In this document: one piece after another, positions 27,797 through 40,733 of the stretch
Layout of the letters: each line of letters starts with the position of its first letter
Position numbering within the stretch: position 1 is the stretch's first letter
Source: Syngnathus acus
Taxonomy: Eukaryota; Chordata; Actinopteri; Syngnathiformes; Syngnathidae
Length of the DNA: 64,000 bases
Assembly: GCF_901709675.1 (NCBI RefSeq)
Contig: NC_051101.1
Span: 11,862,501 to 11,926,500 of the forward strand
Direction of reading: 5' to 3'
Made by a program: the position numbers and the translations under genes
The notes under the pieces: model-generated
The model's input: only the letters and a program-made list of their open reading frames with translations
What the model was told of the DNA's origin: nothing
Databases searched by the model: none

Positions 27797-30700
27797 TGAT
27801 ATCCAGCAATGGACATGTTACACAATGAGAAAGTGCCACTGTGGGCGATGACGTCTATGATCCACAAAGTTGTAAGTAAAAGTATTTATATTCCAAAGGT
27901 GTATTGCAATACTTAAGAAATTTAATTCAGGTCTTTTGTTAAAGGTGTCCCCTTTAAGTGCCTTGCGTTGGCTACTAGTGGGTATCCTGGACAGACTGAA
28001 GAAAAAAAAAAAAAGTTAAATAGTAAAACTGCAAAGTTTTCAAATGGTCCCATTTGGCGAAAATCTATTCAAGTGGATTGATTTGTTTACTGCGATCCAA
28101 AGACTGCGTTGTTTGTAGGCTGCTATTTTGAAGAGGGCGAACACGTGTCGAGCGTTTCCTCTTTGCTTCTGCCGGGAAAACAATTTTTTTTTAATTCTAT
28201 TTCCTCTTGTGCCTTTCCTTGTTACCAGAACATATCAGTGGCAGTAAGTTATGTATCGTGTTTCTATGACGACTGTTTACATCGGCTATTTTTGAAAGCT
28301 TTTTTTAAAAGTGTAAAATGGACCTAAGTATGAATGATGACTTTTTGTCAATAAATAATGACAAAGTGCCCAAGTGTTTTTTTTTTGCTTTTTTTTTTTT
28401 TTCAATCTAACCAACTTTATGCTCATCAAGAATTACATTATGGGTCACTTTGAGCAGCCACTTAAATTTAAAATATGCATTTTGGGGATGTTATTGGTAT
28501 TCCAATGGGATCAACAGCGCCCCCTAGAGCCTATCCCCTTGATTGTAAAAGGAATTTGTCTGTGTGTATAATACAAAGCTTGCTTGATAGTGCGGTGGCG
28601 CGAATGAGCTTGTGTGTGAGTGTGTTGATCCAGAGAGGCCAGTGGTGGGAAAGGCCACACCAGAGGTTCTCATCCCATGTGTGTGTGTGTTACATGAATC
28701 CTTTTCCTGAGCTCAAACAGCCCTGATACAACACACACAGACACAACACGGCATTGTGCTGCTGAAGTGAGTGAAGGTGGGAAACAAATGTGGCATATTG
28801 AACGGAAGACGGGCCATGAATCAAAGGCGGACATTTAAATGCTCGCTTTTGTTTGACATTTAAATAGTGAACGTCAACAAACAAGCACTTTTTGACGGGA
28901 CCTTAGATTAATTAGAGTGCTACAATTATGATGTTTTTCTGGATCAATATTCTTCATTTAACCACTAAAGCAAATGTGTATTTTTTTTTTTAAATGATAA
29001 CTAGGTTTGCTATTGGAAAAAAGTAACATGCTATATTTAAATTCCTGACCGTTAATACCCATAAATAGTCTGCTAATAAAAATACATAAATCCAAATCCA
29101 GTAATTATTTCTGTTTTTACACTTTTGTAGCAGTTTTGACTATCTAAATTTCTGCAAAGTTCTTTCAAGTGACAAATCATTAAACAGTGTAGATCCACGT
29201 GCACACGATAGCTTAACTTTATAACGTGTGAATAAATCGGGGTGTGTGGGGGGGATATAGGGTGAGCGAAAGCACATTCCTTATGTGCAAAACAGCAGCT
29301 GGGACAGGTGTGCATTTACTGGGAAGGCCTGCGTGGGTGCACCGTGTGCTGAGTAGTGTCCGCTAACTGTGTGTGTGTCATCACTTTGTGCAAGCTGCAC
29401 AAGGTGCTTCTTGCATAGGGGGGCCCCAAAATGCCAGTCAGCTCATGTGTGTGTGGAGTCTACAAGGAGGCAGGAAACAGAGCCATCCTGTTTGCAAGTT
29501 GAACTCATTGTTCAGCTGATTGTACTCACCCCCTCCCCTCCCTCATCGTCACTCTTACTCCACTACTGCACACGCAACAAACGAACCCGCTGTCGTGTTT
29601 ACTCTACTGCAAGCGTTGTAAACGTTCAAGATAATTGTCCCTTTAAAGGCAGAGGCAGGAAATCGACGAAGCAACACATGTACACTTGTTGCGTGGAATT
29701 CCAACACACAAATACAGTGAGCGATATAAATCTTCAGCTGTGTGCAGTCGTCACTTAAAGACCTTTGCTCCACATACATTAACAGGCAGAAGCTTCTCTG
29801 TGTGTGTGTGTATGTGTCCTCGGGGCGATGCACAACGCGCCAGATTGTTTTACCACCTTCCTCCTCGTCTTGCTGGTATTTTGGCGGCCTTTGCGAGCGG
29901 AGGCAGGCGACGGCGAGGTGACAGGCGGACAGGCGCTCATTAAGCTGTCAGGGCAGAATGACGGCCCGCCTCTTGACTGCCTGCATGCACACTTCTTCAT
30001 TTCATACAAATCATCTGACACGCTCATCTCGCTTAACACTGACGTCTCAATAAACTCACTTGGATTTACTCACTTGGTTTTTTCCCGTGATGTAATAAGC
30101 ATTTTTTTTCCCCCCTCACTGTAAATTGCAGCAAGTTTCGGCCTTAATGGAGGGTTAATGTTTTTTACGGCAAATTATGAGACACGCTCACAACTACTGC
30201 CTGCCTCAGCACGCTTCAAGTTTGTGGTGCAAGAGAAAGACGGAGACATATACAGGCACTATATGTTGAGAAAATGCCCCGAGGTAAAACCAGTTTGAGT
30301 ACAGCATGTTTCTATGCTTGCAAGAAAGCACGTCATGTTGTTCCTGCAAATAATTCTTGATTTATTTTTTTATCAGCGTACAACTATAACAAATGGCTCA
30401 ATAAGACAACTCCCAGTCGATTGTGTTCGTGAGAAGATTGACTGTCTTTTTTTTTTAATATATGATTCCACAGTGTGCTCAATCATTTATGGTGCAATTT
30501 TACTAAGAAATTGATGGAGGCAATTCTCAATTTATATAGTCGTGAGAAAGAGTTGTTGAGCTGTAAAAGCATGTTTTGTTTATTGTGGGTGTAACCAAGT
30601 TAAAAATATTAAAAAATCTTCAGGTGAATATAAATTCAAAACGTGCATGATTTTTAAGAAAAAAAATGTAATAATGTAATAATGACGTTTTTCGATGTAA

Positions 30701-32373
30701 GGTGATATATTGTGTGATGTTATTGAATAGCAAATAATTGTTTTGCATAATTTATGTTTAAATGTGTTCGTATATAGTACATGAAAAAAAAAATCATTTG
30801 TGTTGTATAATTAGCGTAAATGTGTGAATCACATCCGGGGTGAAAGGTCGAGAGTAGAGCACAAGATGGTCGACGAGCAGATTGTGGAACTCGCATCATT
30901 GAAAGTAAGGTACCTTTGTTTATTTTTGCTCTTGTGTGAAGGAGCCATTTGTTTTAAAAAGGTAGCAGCAATATGTAATATTGGAAGTGAAATATATCTG
31001 TTTCATGAAACTTTGAGGTTCATTAACAATAAATGCCTTCATATGATAACATGAAACCCCAAAATAACAAAAGCATGGATAGCACGAGGTGGAAATGTCC
31101 CTTGCGTTAAAGCTAAAATTGTGTCAAAAACGTTTTAATACTTTCCATTCTAGTCAATTATATTCAAACACATAACAGTATTGTAAATTGCCAATCTACA
31201 GAAGATAAACTACAAAAACTCAGGTAATGTCGCCGCCTAGTGGTTTGGCTGTAACATTGCAAGCTCACTTGCCAGACACTGCTCTCAGTTTACTCACAGC
31301 TGCTCACCGTAATGTAACCAGACTCGACATGTTTACTTTAAAACACTAAACCCTAATTTGAAAGCCTAAACCTGCCCTGACGTATTGGCTTCACAAAAAA
31401 ACAACCATAAAAAAAACTGCGGCCATTCACACAAACGAAGCTGTCAAGCCACTCAAACAATTAATGGAAGGCTTGCCCTCACATGATGCTGTGTGTTACG
31501 CAACATTCACTCAAAGAGAGCGTGTATTTTTTTCCCCCCACCTAATCCCAATTTGTCTTCTCGTTAACAATAACAAACTATCGACAGAAAAAACAGTTGT
31601 TAGCAAGCAAAACAAAGTTAGGTACGTTACGTGTCAGAAGTTATTTTATTCTTATGATTTAAAAAAAAAAAAAAAAAAAGCTAAGCATACAGTGTCACGT
31701 GGTTCCACAATCACACTCACTCCCTAGAAAAAGAAAAAAAAACTTCATGTACAATCAAGTTCAAATTCTGTGTAAATATTACAATATCGACAATCAGCGC
31801 TGTCAGGCATAAACAACCACATCATTACCTGCACAAAAAGAGAAGAATGCTCACTGTCACGGAGGTATTATTGAATATAATAAGTGATGTGCCTTGGAGC
31901 TAGTTATAATCCAATAAATGTGCCTTAACAGCCCCGTGAGGCCACACACGTACAAATCAATCATTCATACAAAACATTCAATTGACAAACATATCCTGAC
32001 TAGGCATGTTCAACACATGCAATGAAAATAATTGGGCAAATATCATCAAATACATCACAAGACTTTTCAAAATTGCAATAAATATACTGTTGACATACAA
32101 AATGGTCATATGAATTCAATTCCAATCAATCTTCAGGAAACCAATTATATTAGCTCTTCCATTACGCTACGTTACAAATAAAGGCTTCAAATTTTTAGAC
32201 CGAGTATATCTGCAGTGCTTTTATGTGGTAACAATCCTAAAATAAATACAGCGCATCATAGTCACGCCCACATGCAATATTTGTCCCATGTATGAGCTAT
32301 GCATAGTCGAAATTTTGCTTCAGCCACAATGTTAACATGAAAGCATGAAAAATCAATGTTTCATTGCGCGACT
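27797..32373. other. Region between the convergent slc50a1 and trim46 genes
   Basis: The first 550 bases are probable slc50a1 3' untranslated region, ending near AATAAA at 28,350. The trim46 3' untranslated region must lie in the last part (minus strand), but its end is not clear. The rest is AT-rich, with CTCF-like cores near 28,517 and 31,231 and a poly-A run at about 31,660-31,679. A possible tiny first exon near 30,866 is discussed under findings. No dpm3 reading frame was seen, although DPM3 sits between SLC50A1 and KRTCAP2 in human. Confidence 0.5.
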
Positions 32374-35300
32374 TCATGATTTACTAAAATTGGTAGCACG
32401 TGTTTTGATGGTCACCCTGGGCGGTGGCGGCGGCGCCTCCTCCTCGATGCTGCGACTGGCCACCAGGTCCTGCAGCTGCAGGGCGCCGCCGCCGATGAAG
32501 CAGAAGGCGGGACAGACGGGGGCCGAGCAGTCCACGTGGCCCTCCCACAGCACGCGTAAGGAGTGGGCGTCGTAAAAGGCCACGCCGCCCTCGTCGCAGT
32601 CCAAGCACACGCCCAGCCTGGGCGGCAGAGGCGTCGTGTAAGGGTGGGCGGGCTTAGAGTGTTGATGGCCTCGGGGGAGAAGGATTTTGCCCATCCCCAT
32701 GGTGAGGAAGCAGAAGGCGGGTGAGTCCTGGTTGTCATCTGCCTCGCTGTCATGGCCGCTGTCCGGGTCATACCTTAGGATGGAGCGAAAACGTTTGGTA
32801 AAAGAGGGCTGATATTTTCTATAGCCTGCAGAGGGCGCCAGAGGGTTCTCACCGGGGACTGGCCATGTCTTGCGGCTGATGGAACCATTCTTGAAGTTTG
32901 GCCTCCTGTCCCACTCCGACCTGCATATAGGGCAACATTTTTTAAAACGAACTCTGAAGAGCAATGGTAACATGACAAGCACTTGAAAATGTCAAAAGAT
33001 TCTCCTGCCTTAATCAGGTAGGAGCCAGGCTCCACCGAGCAGGCCCAGTAGTGCCTGCCTTGAGAGACGGCCAGGTCGGCCACCAGAAGGTCGGCGGTCA
33101 GGTGGCAGGAGGTGAGCGCGCGGTCGGCGACCTTCAGCAAGGAGAGGCCCGGCACGCTGCGGGCGTACGTCTGACCCTTGCCCAGCGCCAGCCGGTCGGA
33201 ATGCAAGCCCCAGCGAGAGTCCAAGGAGAAAGACAACACTGGACAGAGGGCATAACAGGAAAGGGAGAAAAGGAAGAGGAATTCTCAAGCTGAACACACA
33301 ATGGAGGAAACAACAGGAAAGCAGAAAAAGAAGTACGAAGGGAATAGGGACAAAAAAAAATATTCAAACCCAAAACATTCACATTTTTAATGTTGGCAGC
33401 ATATATATAAATGAGTGAATTTACCAGGAGCCGGCGGCGTGTGAAGGTACACGTCCTCGCTGAAATCTCCAAAGCCGGCCTTGTTGCAGCCTCGCACCCT
33501 CATCACGTACACGCTGTCGATCTGCAGTTGACCCACGATGGCGCTGGTCCCTCGCACTTCGTCCAGTCTCCGCCATGTCGTCGAAGCGTTTGGGGATCGG
33601 GTGCCTCCCCACGTGTCTCCGGACGCGCCCGTCCGTCTCCGGTACTCGACGGAGAAGTGCCATGCCGGGGCCGAGTCCTGCGGGAGGCGCCAGCACAGGA
33701 AGAGCTGGTCGTACGCCAGCGTCTTCTGGGTGTCGATCACCGGGGCCAGAGGGGCTGCCGGCCACAAAACAAGGTATGCGATCAATTCATGGCACCTATT
33801 CTGTAAAGTTAATACATTTAGGTGTACCTAATGTAGCGCCCAGTGCGGAACCTACCGCGAATAAAATCTAAGCCGTTGATGAGTTTGATCTCTTTTGTTG
33901 CATCCAGGTGAAAATGTCTGAATGATGGATCAGCGTTCAGGGAGAAGCACTGGAGGTTTGTGATGGCCTTCACTAGCCTGCCCGGGGAAATAAAACAATC
34001 ACATTAAGACAATGATAAAAAAAAAAGTCAGCAAGGAGAAGCAACCTGTTGTGAGTGACTCTGGCCGCCTGCACGAAACACGGCTGGTCGATCTCCTTGA
34101 GGAGCTCGTGGGTGTAGGCCATCATGCCGGCGTGCTCCAGCATGTCTCGCCTGGCCGACGCCTGAGCGGACAGCGCCTCCTCCCTGCGACTGCGCGAGCC
34201 CTCCAGGGCCACGGACAACACCCCCTGCCGCTCGGCTATGGATGCAGCCAGATCCTGCATGCAGCGACTCAGATGGCGGAGAGCTACGGCGCTGTTGGCC
34301 TGCAGGCACAAATGTAAGGATGCCGACCTTTAGCTAAAAACTATGTATACGCTTAGCATCTGCTAACAACTTAGCTCAATTGGTATGTGCATCTGGATTC
34401 AGGACATATGAATTACTGCACGCAGGCGCCCTCTAGTGGTATGTGAACAAATCACAGTCCAAGTGCAGTTCATTTGCATGGAATCCAGTCAAACCTGACC
34501 TCCATCTGTTTGATGGTCCCCTCCAGTTGTGTGATCTGACTCTGGATGGTCTCCTGGTTGGCCAGGATGTAGTTAACCTCCTTGGTCAGCTGATCCTGTG
34601 AGAACAGCAAGCAAAGCTGATACCAGTGCCATTAAATAAAAAATTTAAAAAAAAGACAATGTGGGGCACCTTGAGGGCCTGGTAGGCTTGAGTCACTGGT
34701 AGGACTTTGTGGCCATGGTGGTTGCGGCGGAGCTTACACAGCGGACACAGCAACCTGCGGCAAGTGCAGCAGTACCACAACAGACGCTCCTGCTCGTGCT
34801 CCGTGCACGTCAGCACCTTCGGGCGCGGAAACATCACATTCAACGGAGACTATCACGGGAGGGAAACGAGAAGAAAGACAAAACCTTTGGGCGAAAGTTG
34901 TTTGTGGGGAGGATGTGCTCGTGTTGGGCTCGGGGGGTCCCCCAGGGGTGGTAGAGCTTGAAACATTCATTGCAGAAGTTGGCTTTGCAGTCAGCGCAGC
35001 CCTTGGTGGCCTCCAGAGATTGAGGAGGCTTGCAGAATGCGCACACGATGGCCGTGCTGCCCAGACTCTGCGTGTGCCTGTACCTGACGTACCGCAGAAC
35101 AATTCAATACAAAATCTAATTTGGTTACAATTGAAAAGAAATAAATATAATAAATAAATTGTCCCCGGCATTTCCCCTGTTTTTTTTTCCTTTTTGCAGT
35201 TACCTTTCCACAATACGCTCCAGAGTGAGGTTGCGGGGACAATCGGTCAGGCCTTTCTCGCCAAGTTCCACATCCTCCTGACAGGAAGGACACGGGAACA

Positions 35301-36168
35301 GCATGGGGGGAGGGGCCACGTCCTTACGCCGCCGCCCGGGGTATGTGCTGCATGCTTGGGGGAGGAGAAGAGGAAATCAAATTGAATATGTGGCAAATAT
35401 TGTCAATGGAAAGGACATTCACACCCGTTTTGCTAGAAATGTCTATTGGTTGTGTGTGATACGAAACTCCAGGTTGAGGGCTGACCCACACGAGATTTTC
35501 TGACATCATCCCACAACACTCAATTTTGAAACGTGTTCTTCCTCCCTTACCAGTTCTTAGGATGTGGTCCGGGGTCCTCGGCGATGGTCTGCGGGGCTGG
35601 CGCGGGGAGCGAGCGTTGGGCGTGGAAGCCGGCGACCTTGGCTCCGGGGGGAGGTCAGGTTGAGGGAAGCCCCTCTGTACCAACACGTCGGCCGCACACA
35701 GTAAGCACACGCTGTGCTGGCAAGGCAGCAGGATGGGCTGCTTCACCATGTCGTCGCACACAGGACAACGCAGCTCTCGCTCCATGCTCTTCATGTTGGA
35801 CTGGAATGACAACATTATACTCGCATATCATTGCAATTTGGCTCAACTATTTTTAACCATGACCAGCGAGAAGCAGCATCCCGTTTCTATGACGACATAC
35901 ATCACCTCTGATTTCAGCTTCCTGTGCTACGTTTAAACATTTTGTCTCGCGTTTGGATTTACGTGTGAACAATTGGGTGCTTTTTCTATCTCATAGAAAA
36001 ATTCACTTAGCAAGCGGCAGCTAAATACAAGCTATGTGCGAAATGCCATAATATAGCGATGCATGTGCACGTTGCTCGGGGAATAAAGATCAGGAGTTTT
36101 ATACTCACACTGATACGAAGCAAAGCATCCATGATGGAAGTGAAGCTTTTTAATTCCGTGTCTGCCAT
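32374..36168 (-). CDS. trim46: Tripartite motif protein 46 (TRIM46/TRIFIC)
   Basis: Twelve coding exons on the minus strand: 36,168-36,109; 35,800-35,551; 35,354-35,204; 35,083-34,885; 34,816-34,670; 34,595-34,500; 34,299-34,046; 33,977-33,856; 33,754-33,425; 33,238-33,009; 32,920-32,853; 32,773-32,374. They give 768 residues (human 759). TRIM46 bundles plus-end-out microtubules at the axon initial segment and helps set neuronal polarity. In order: RING finger (CPVC at residues 32-35, then C-x-H-xx-C-xx-C), a Ser/Pro/Arg linker, B-box 1 (CAFCKPP), B-box 2 (CTEHEQE to HHGHK), coiled coil (exons 6-7), COS box (exon 8), fibronectin type III (exon 9, ending YLHTPPAP) and SPRY (exons 10-12, with [10 protein letters not shown] and [11 protein letters not shown]). 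Intron 10 uses a GC donor. All junctions keep frame. Confidence 0.95.
33818..33846 (-). repeat. Interspersed-repeat remnant in trim46 intron 8
   Basis: On the minus strand this reads approximately CACTGGGCGCTACATTAGG then TACACCTAAA. It matches the recurrent fish repeat end CAGTGGCCACTTTATTAGG / TACACCTG, allowing for decay. A second, better preserved copy lies at 61,669-61,700. Confidence 0.5.
34426..34440 (-). promoter_or_regulatory. CTCF-like motif in trim46 intron 6
   Basis: The minus strand reads ACCACTAGAGGGCGC, an essentially consensus CTCF core (CCASYAGRKGGCR). Binding is inferred, not shown. Confidence 0.45.
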
Positions 36169-36777
36169 GAGTGCATGAAGCAAAGCCGGTGCCAGGGAGC
36201 CCTCTTATGTCTGTGCTAGCAAACAGCCCATCCTCGGAAAGGTGGGAGAAAGAATTGGGGGGCGTTATTGGGAGGGGGGGTTAATTCGGTCGCATTCTTT
36301 TGTCATCCATCATTATATTATTGTTGCTGTTGGTATTATTATTATTACGTGCACTCAAGTTTTCTATTCAAAATTGCCAACGATATGAAAGAAAAATGAG
36401 TTCCTTGTGCTGCCAACAGACAGCAGCATTGTAAAGCCCCATTGTCGTCGAATCGGAACTATTGCTGTATGAATTTGTAGTTGGTGTTTCCTCCGGATGA
36501 TAATAAACGTACACAGTTGCTGTAGCAACCGATGCTACTTCCGGCTATAGCCAAGCGATTTAAATGTTAAACGCGGCGACAGACGGAGTAAACAAGCTTT
36601 TTGTGTGTTGTTCTAGTGATTTGTTTTCCTTTACAAGGTAAATTTAACGATAGTTAGTTAATACCGTGCGGAATATCGGGTTATTTTGTTGCCTAACAAT
36701 TGCAATAAACAGAGGATGCCGACTAATGCGCGCAAATGTTCGTTATTGTTTTCGAAACAGGTAGCTCCAAAGTTAAG
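36169..36777. promoter_or_regulatory. Shared upstream region of trim46 (-) and tmem107 (+)
   Basis: The two genes are head-to-head, with 609 bases between their start codons. The tmem107 side contains an RFX X-box (36,516-36,529) and a probable non-coding exon ending at 36,637 (AAG followed by GTAAAT). The second exon resumes at 36,761 after ACAG, 17 bases before the tmem107 ATG. No TATA box was seen next to the X-box. A G-rich run lies near 36,260-36,285 on the trim46 side. Confidence 0.5.
36516..36529 (+). promoter_or_regulatory. RFX X-box (perfect inverted repeat) upstream of tmem107
   Basis: GTTGCTGTAGCAAC is a perfect GTTGC-N4-GCAAC palindrome of the RFX X-box type. It lies about 50-80 bases before the probable tmem107 transcription start. 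RFX factors control many ciliary genes and tmem107 is a ciliary gene, so the pairing makes sense. Motif is seen; regulation is inferred. Confidence 0.6.
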
Positions 36778-37873
36778 ATGTCGGCCATCAGCAACCTTAT
36801 TCCTGCTCGATTCTTAACAATCATCGCCCACCTTGTTATTGTCATCACCATCTTTTGGACGAGAGTAAGATCATTTACACTTATATTTATTGGTAAAACA
36901 TCGTGAACTGTTTTATTTTCAATCAGGAACATTCTTAGATTAAAATTGAATAGAATTTTGAGATGGCAATATTCCCAAGGCTCTTGCTGGTTATATTCAA
37001 GCTTCTTTTTGTCATGATTCATTTTATCAGTCTTAAATGCTCCTGCTTGAGGCAACTATTTGATTGACACCAAATCTTATTTTTGCAGGAATTTAATGTG
37101 AAGGCGTGCTTGCCTTTGGAGTTCACACAAGAGCAATACGACAGTGAGGATTTAAAGTAAGTACTAATAGAATGCATGCGCACGGACATGCTTTCATCAT
37201 GCACTAATATGCATTTTGTGTGTTCCAGGTTGGTGGTGGCCCTGTCAGTCACACTTGTGTTATTTGCAATTGAGTTAGCTGGCTTCTTTTCGGGAGTGTC
37301 CATGTTCAATGGCAGCCAAGGCCTTCTGTGTATCCTTCGCCTACTCTGAGATACTCAGACAGCAAATGTATGACCAGATAATCTATGGAGAAAAAGCAAT
37401 TCCATGACTCCTGTCCCAGCCACAGGAGCCCATGCCTGTGGCTCAGTGGCCCTTCTTTTCTTTCTATTTGAGCAGTTGGACTGTGCAGTCTACTGGTGGA
37501 TTGTTGCCTTCTGCAGGTTAGTTTGCTGTAGTTTAAAAAAAAAAAAGTTGATTTTATTTTTCCCTGACATCCACATCACCTAGCTTTGACAGTCCACTGC
37601 AGCGCATCTGTTTCCTTGTCTTATTTTGTTTTTGAGAAGTGGGAGTGCTGGACGTATTGGGTTATTTTTGTACCCTGCAGGTTGGTGCACATGGACTGAT
37701 TTATGCAAATTTATATTTCTGGGTTAGACGGTGGAGTAGTCTGAGATTACAAATTAGAAAATAATATTTATGACAAGATGTCATTCTCTGTGTTTTCTTC
37801 TAGTGTGCTGCCTGCCCTCATGGAGATTCTTCTGTTTATCGCTGTTTTTGGACTTGCAAAGAAGCCGTTATGA
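36778..37873 (+). CDS. tmem107: Transmembrane protein 107, ciliary transition-zone component
   Basis: Five coding exons: 36,778-36,864, 37,089-37,156, 37,229-37,329, 37,420-37,516 and 37,804-37,873, giving 140 residues, the same length I recall for human TMEM107. The protein is a four-helix membrane component of the MKS module at the ciliary transition zone; human mutations cause Meckel-Gruber and Joubert-type disease. Recognisable segments are LIPARFLTIIAHLVIVIT, the loop KACLPLEFT, VALSVTLVLFAIELAGFFSG, VSMFNGSQ and the C-terminal FGLAKKPL. The hydrophobic stretches fall where four transmembrane helices are expected. Human TMEM107 maps to chromosome 17, so this 1q-like setting may reflect the fish tmem107-like paralogue; the sequence alone does not settle that. 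Confidence 0.92.
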
Positions 37874-38352
37874 TGTAGAAAATGTTGACTAGGAATTTGT
37901 CGTGCAGTATTCAATTTATCATAGCAAAGTCTGCCTCACAGTTGAGAGGTTCTGGTTCAGAATCTCTTCTCGGGATGTGGATTTTGCAATTTGCAGACTT
38001 GCCTGGTCCCTTTTTCCTTTATTGTTGCTTTTAACACTATTATATCCTCCTGTATGTATGTTTTATTTTTTATATTTATTAAATTTTCATTGCATATTCT
38101 ACTATTGCTGTTAATTTTTTTTTCTGTCCATGAATTATCTCGTTCATAAATACAATTATTTGACTATTTACAATTTATTTATTATTTATTTTGCTATTCT
38201 ATTTTAATAGCTCCACAGACCAGTTCCGGGTGAAGGTTCCTTCGGTTCCTAGGTCGTAACTCTTACCAATTCGGCTAGTTCGGCAAAAGTTAATTGGACC
38301 TTTAAAAGTAAATAAATAAATAACTACAGTTACGAGCAATTAACTTGGAACC

Positions 38353-39637
38353 ATGGGTATGTATTGCACTGAATAACAATTTATTTATGGGGGTTTAGCG
38401 TGCATACAGACGTCCAACCCCATTACTCCGCTCAAGTAGCTAGCTTGTCTTGCTAACTATTTAGCTAACTAGCACTGATTCATAACAATATTAGCGCTAA
38501 GTGTTTGAGCTATTGTGGTAATAAGCTTTATTCTAAAACATTGTTTTTGCGTTACTACTGGCTATACGCTTGCGTGTTTTTGGCGATTTTAACGTTAGCA
38601 TTAGTTTAGCATTTGCAAGGCTTCCGTCCGAACACTGACGTGTCATTGGAAGGCGTTCAATTTCACAAAATTTCAACGGTAAAACTAACCTATGCTATAT
38701 TTACGTTCATGAAAATAAATCAGAATCAGCTTAAATTTTTTTCCTTAAGTACACTGCGTTCTAAATGATTTTCCCCTGTCCCAACTTTGAGGTAAATTAC
38801 TTGCGTTGACTATTTATGAATGTGACATGCTTCATAATTTGCAAGCCTGTGTATTCATTGCATTATACAGAGACATAATGTTGATTTTTTTTTTTTTTTT
38901 TTTTTTGCCTTTATATCCCTAATAAAGCTAATCAGAATATAAATCAACTGGTGTCATGAATGGTGAAAACCTTTTTGTCTCTGCAGCAGTGAACACGGGC
39001 ACGTCTCTGGTGCTGTCCAGCCTTCTTTCCGTGTTGGTATTCGCCGGCATGCAGATGTTCAGTAAGCAGCTGGCATCCTGCGAGTGGCTCACTATCCTGG
39101 GGGGCTTCCTGGGCTCCGTCCTCTTTATCTGCTCCCTCACTGTATCCTCCATGAGCACAAGACTGATCACTTGACTTTTTGTATTTTTTATCACAACCAG
39201 TTAGCCCTAACTCCTTCTTCAGGCATTTAGTAATCTGGAAAGTCTGTTTTTTGGGAAAGGATTCCAAGCCAAGATCTTCCCTGAAAGTAAGTTTCTGCAG
39301 AATGGGAGTAAGATTTGGAATACTGTATATAAATTTATTATTTTCCATATTACTTGTTCAAACTTTTAGTTCTGGTGTGCCTGTGCCTGTCGCTGTTTGC
39401 GTCCGGTCTGGTTCATCGCGTGTGTGTCACCACATGGTCAGTCGCTTTCCTCACTTTACTGCACTCATCCTTTTTTTTTTCCCTCCACTAAATCTGTCAA
39501 CATTCTCTCCTCGCAGCTTGATCTTCTCCCTCTTCGCCCTGTATTACATCAACAAAATATCCGCTGCCCTCTACCAGGCGGCCACGCCCATGGCGGTGAC
39601 CGTCAAGGCGCCCACCAAGGGCAAGAGGAAGAACTGA
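38353..39637 (+). CDS. krtcap2: Keratinocyte-associated protein 2, oligosaccharyltransferase subunit
   Basis: Coding exons are 38,353-38,356 (only ATGG), 38,987-39,141, 39,223-39,286, 39,370-39,436 and 39,517-39,637, giving 136 residues. KRTCAP2 is a small membrane subunit of the STT3A-type oligosaccharyltransferase in the endoplasmic reticulum, which N-glycosylates nascent proteins at the translocon. Hallmarks are [50 protein letters not shown] and [14 protein letters not shown], and the tail is Lys-rich (KGKRKN). Exon 1 was placed because ATGG followed by GTATGT joins in frame to the conserved NTGTS start, with human-like length. The acceptor is a CAGCAG tandem, so a form one residue shorter is possible. 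AATAAA lies at 39,732-39,737. Confidence 0.92.
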
Positions 39638-39869
39638 GGAACGGAAACAAGACATCCCTCTTTTGACCGAAACTTTGATTGGCCACATTCCATGAAAGAG
39701 ATTACTATTAGTACAGCACATTTTGTAATTAAATAAAAATGAAAAATACATTCAATGTGTCTGGTCTCATTCAAACTGGGGGGTATTGTTCAGTGAATTA
39801 AAACCCAAATAAAAAAATAGAATAATTAATAGCAAATTTCTCCGGCTGTGACAGTTGCGACATTGAGTG

Positions 39870-39915
39870 CCTGGAAAGGTGCCTTACAAATAAAATGTAT
39901 TATTATTATTATTAG
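39870..39915 (+). repeat. Interspersed-repeat 3' tail with (TTA)n end
   Basis: CTGGAAAGGTGCCTTACAAA, then TAAAATG and a (TAT)n run, resembles the 3' tail of common fish LINE/SINE repeats that end in GGCGCTTTACAAATAAA plus (TTA)n. Diverged; family not assigned. Confidence 0.5.
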
Positions 39916-40117
39916 TTTGCACCTTCCAGCATGAAGCAGGTAGAACGTTTTTACTCCCACTGAAAATGAAAATATCTGATGTAATGTAACACATGGCCGG
40001 ATACTTAATTCTCTGTTAAACATGTTGGTTGTTAACCTCAACTTGTGACTCACGTAATGTACACTTTTATGTATTTATTTTTTTTAACCAAAGACATTGT
40101 GGGACTTTTGGACTTGA

Positions 40118-40154
40118 GGATTCATAGCAAGGCCCCCACCCTTGCTATGAATCC
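40118..40154. repeat. Perfect inverted repeat (15-bp stem, 7-base loop)
   Basis: GGATTCATAGCAAGG (40,118-40,132) is exactly complementary to CCTTGCTATGAATCC (40,140-40,154), separated by CCCCCAC. The flanks do not extend the pairing. A transcript would form a strong short hairpin, but the stem is shorter than a typical pre-microRNA. Confidence 0.85.
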
Positions 40155-40644
40155 ACCATGAGTAATTCTGAGTTCCAATAAAACCTCAAATAGGAACTTC
40201 CCATAAGATAAATGTATAGTAATACCGCAAGGATAACGAATTATAAATTTGCGTTACAAACTTATTTGTATATTGCTAGAATCCGTTTTTATGTCTCATT
40301 GGAACATAAAAAAGGCAGAACATGGCGTGCTGCCATTGGCTACCGCATCGTGGTAGAATGTTTGAAGGCTGACTTACAATTCACCCTTTCATTTAACAGC
40401 CCAACAAAGTTAATGGAAACTTGTGATTTGTTAGCATCTTATATTCTATGCAAGGACTCCGATTACAGTGTGACTTCAGTTGGAAAAACTCAACTTTGTG
40501 GTTGTGATAGTCGAGAAAAAAAAAGCATTTGGGGAGTCATATTCAAAAGGGTGTGTAGAGACATGAGCACATAATTTTTTTGAACTCCCCTCCCACCTTT
40601 TTTTTTCTTCATCTCCTCCCATCTCCTTCTCCCGGGCGTTGCCC

Positions 40645-40733
40645 GGCGGACTATATATACTCGAATAAACTTGTGTTGAACTCCTCCTTTCTTCTCAAAG
40701 ACATCTTGCTCACTCAGCCTCCTCGTAGCTACG
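40645..40733 (+). promoter_or_regulatory. TATA promoter and non-coding exon 1 of S100 gene 1
   Basis: A strong TATA box (CTATATATAC, 40,651-40,660) is followed about 25-30 bases later by a non-coding exon that ends at 40,733 (ACG followed by GTAAGT). The coding exon begins about 0.8 kb downstream. Confidence 0.6.

Larger units (their letters stand above)
39738..40640. other. Intergenic region between krtcap2 and the S100 array
   Basis: No coding exon was recognised. It contains a LINE/SINE-like tail (39,870-39,915) and a perfect 15-bp hairpin (40,118-40,154), both listed separately. Confidence 0.5.
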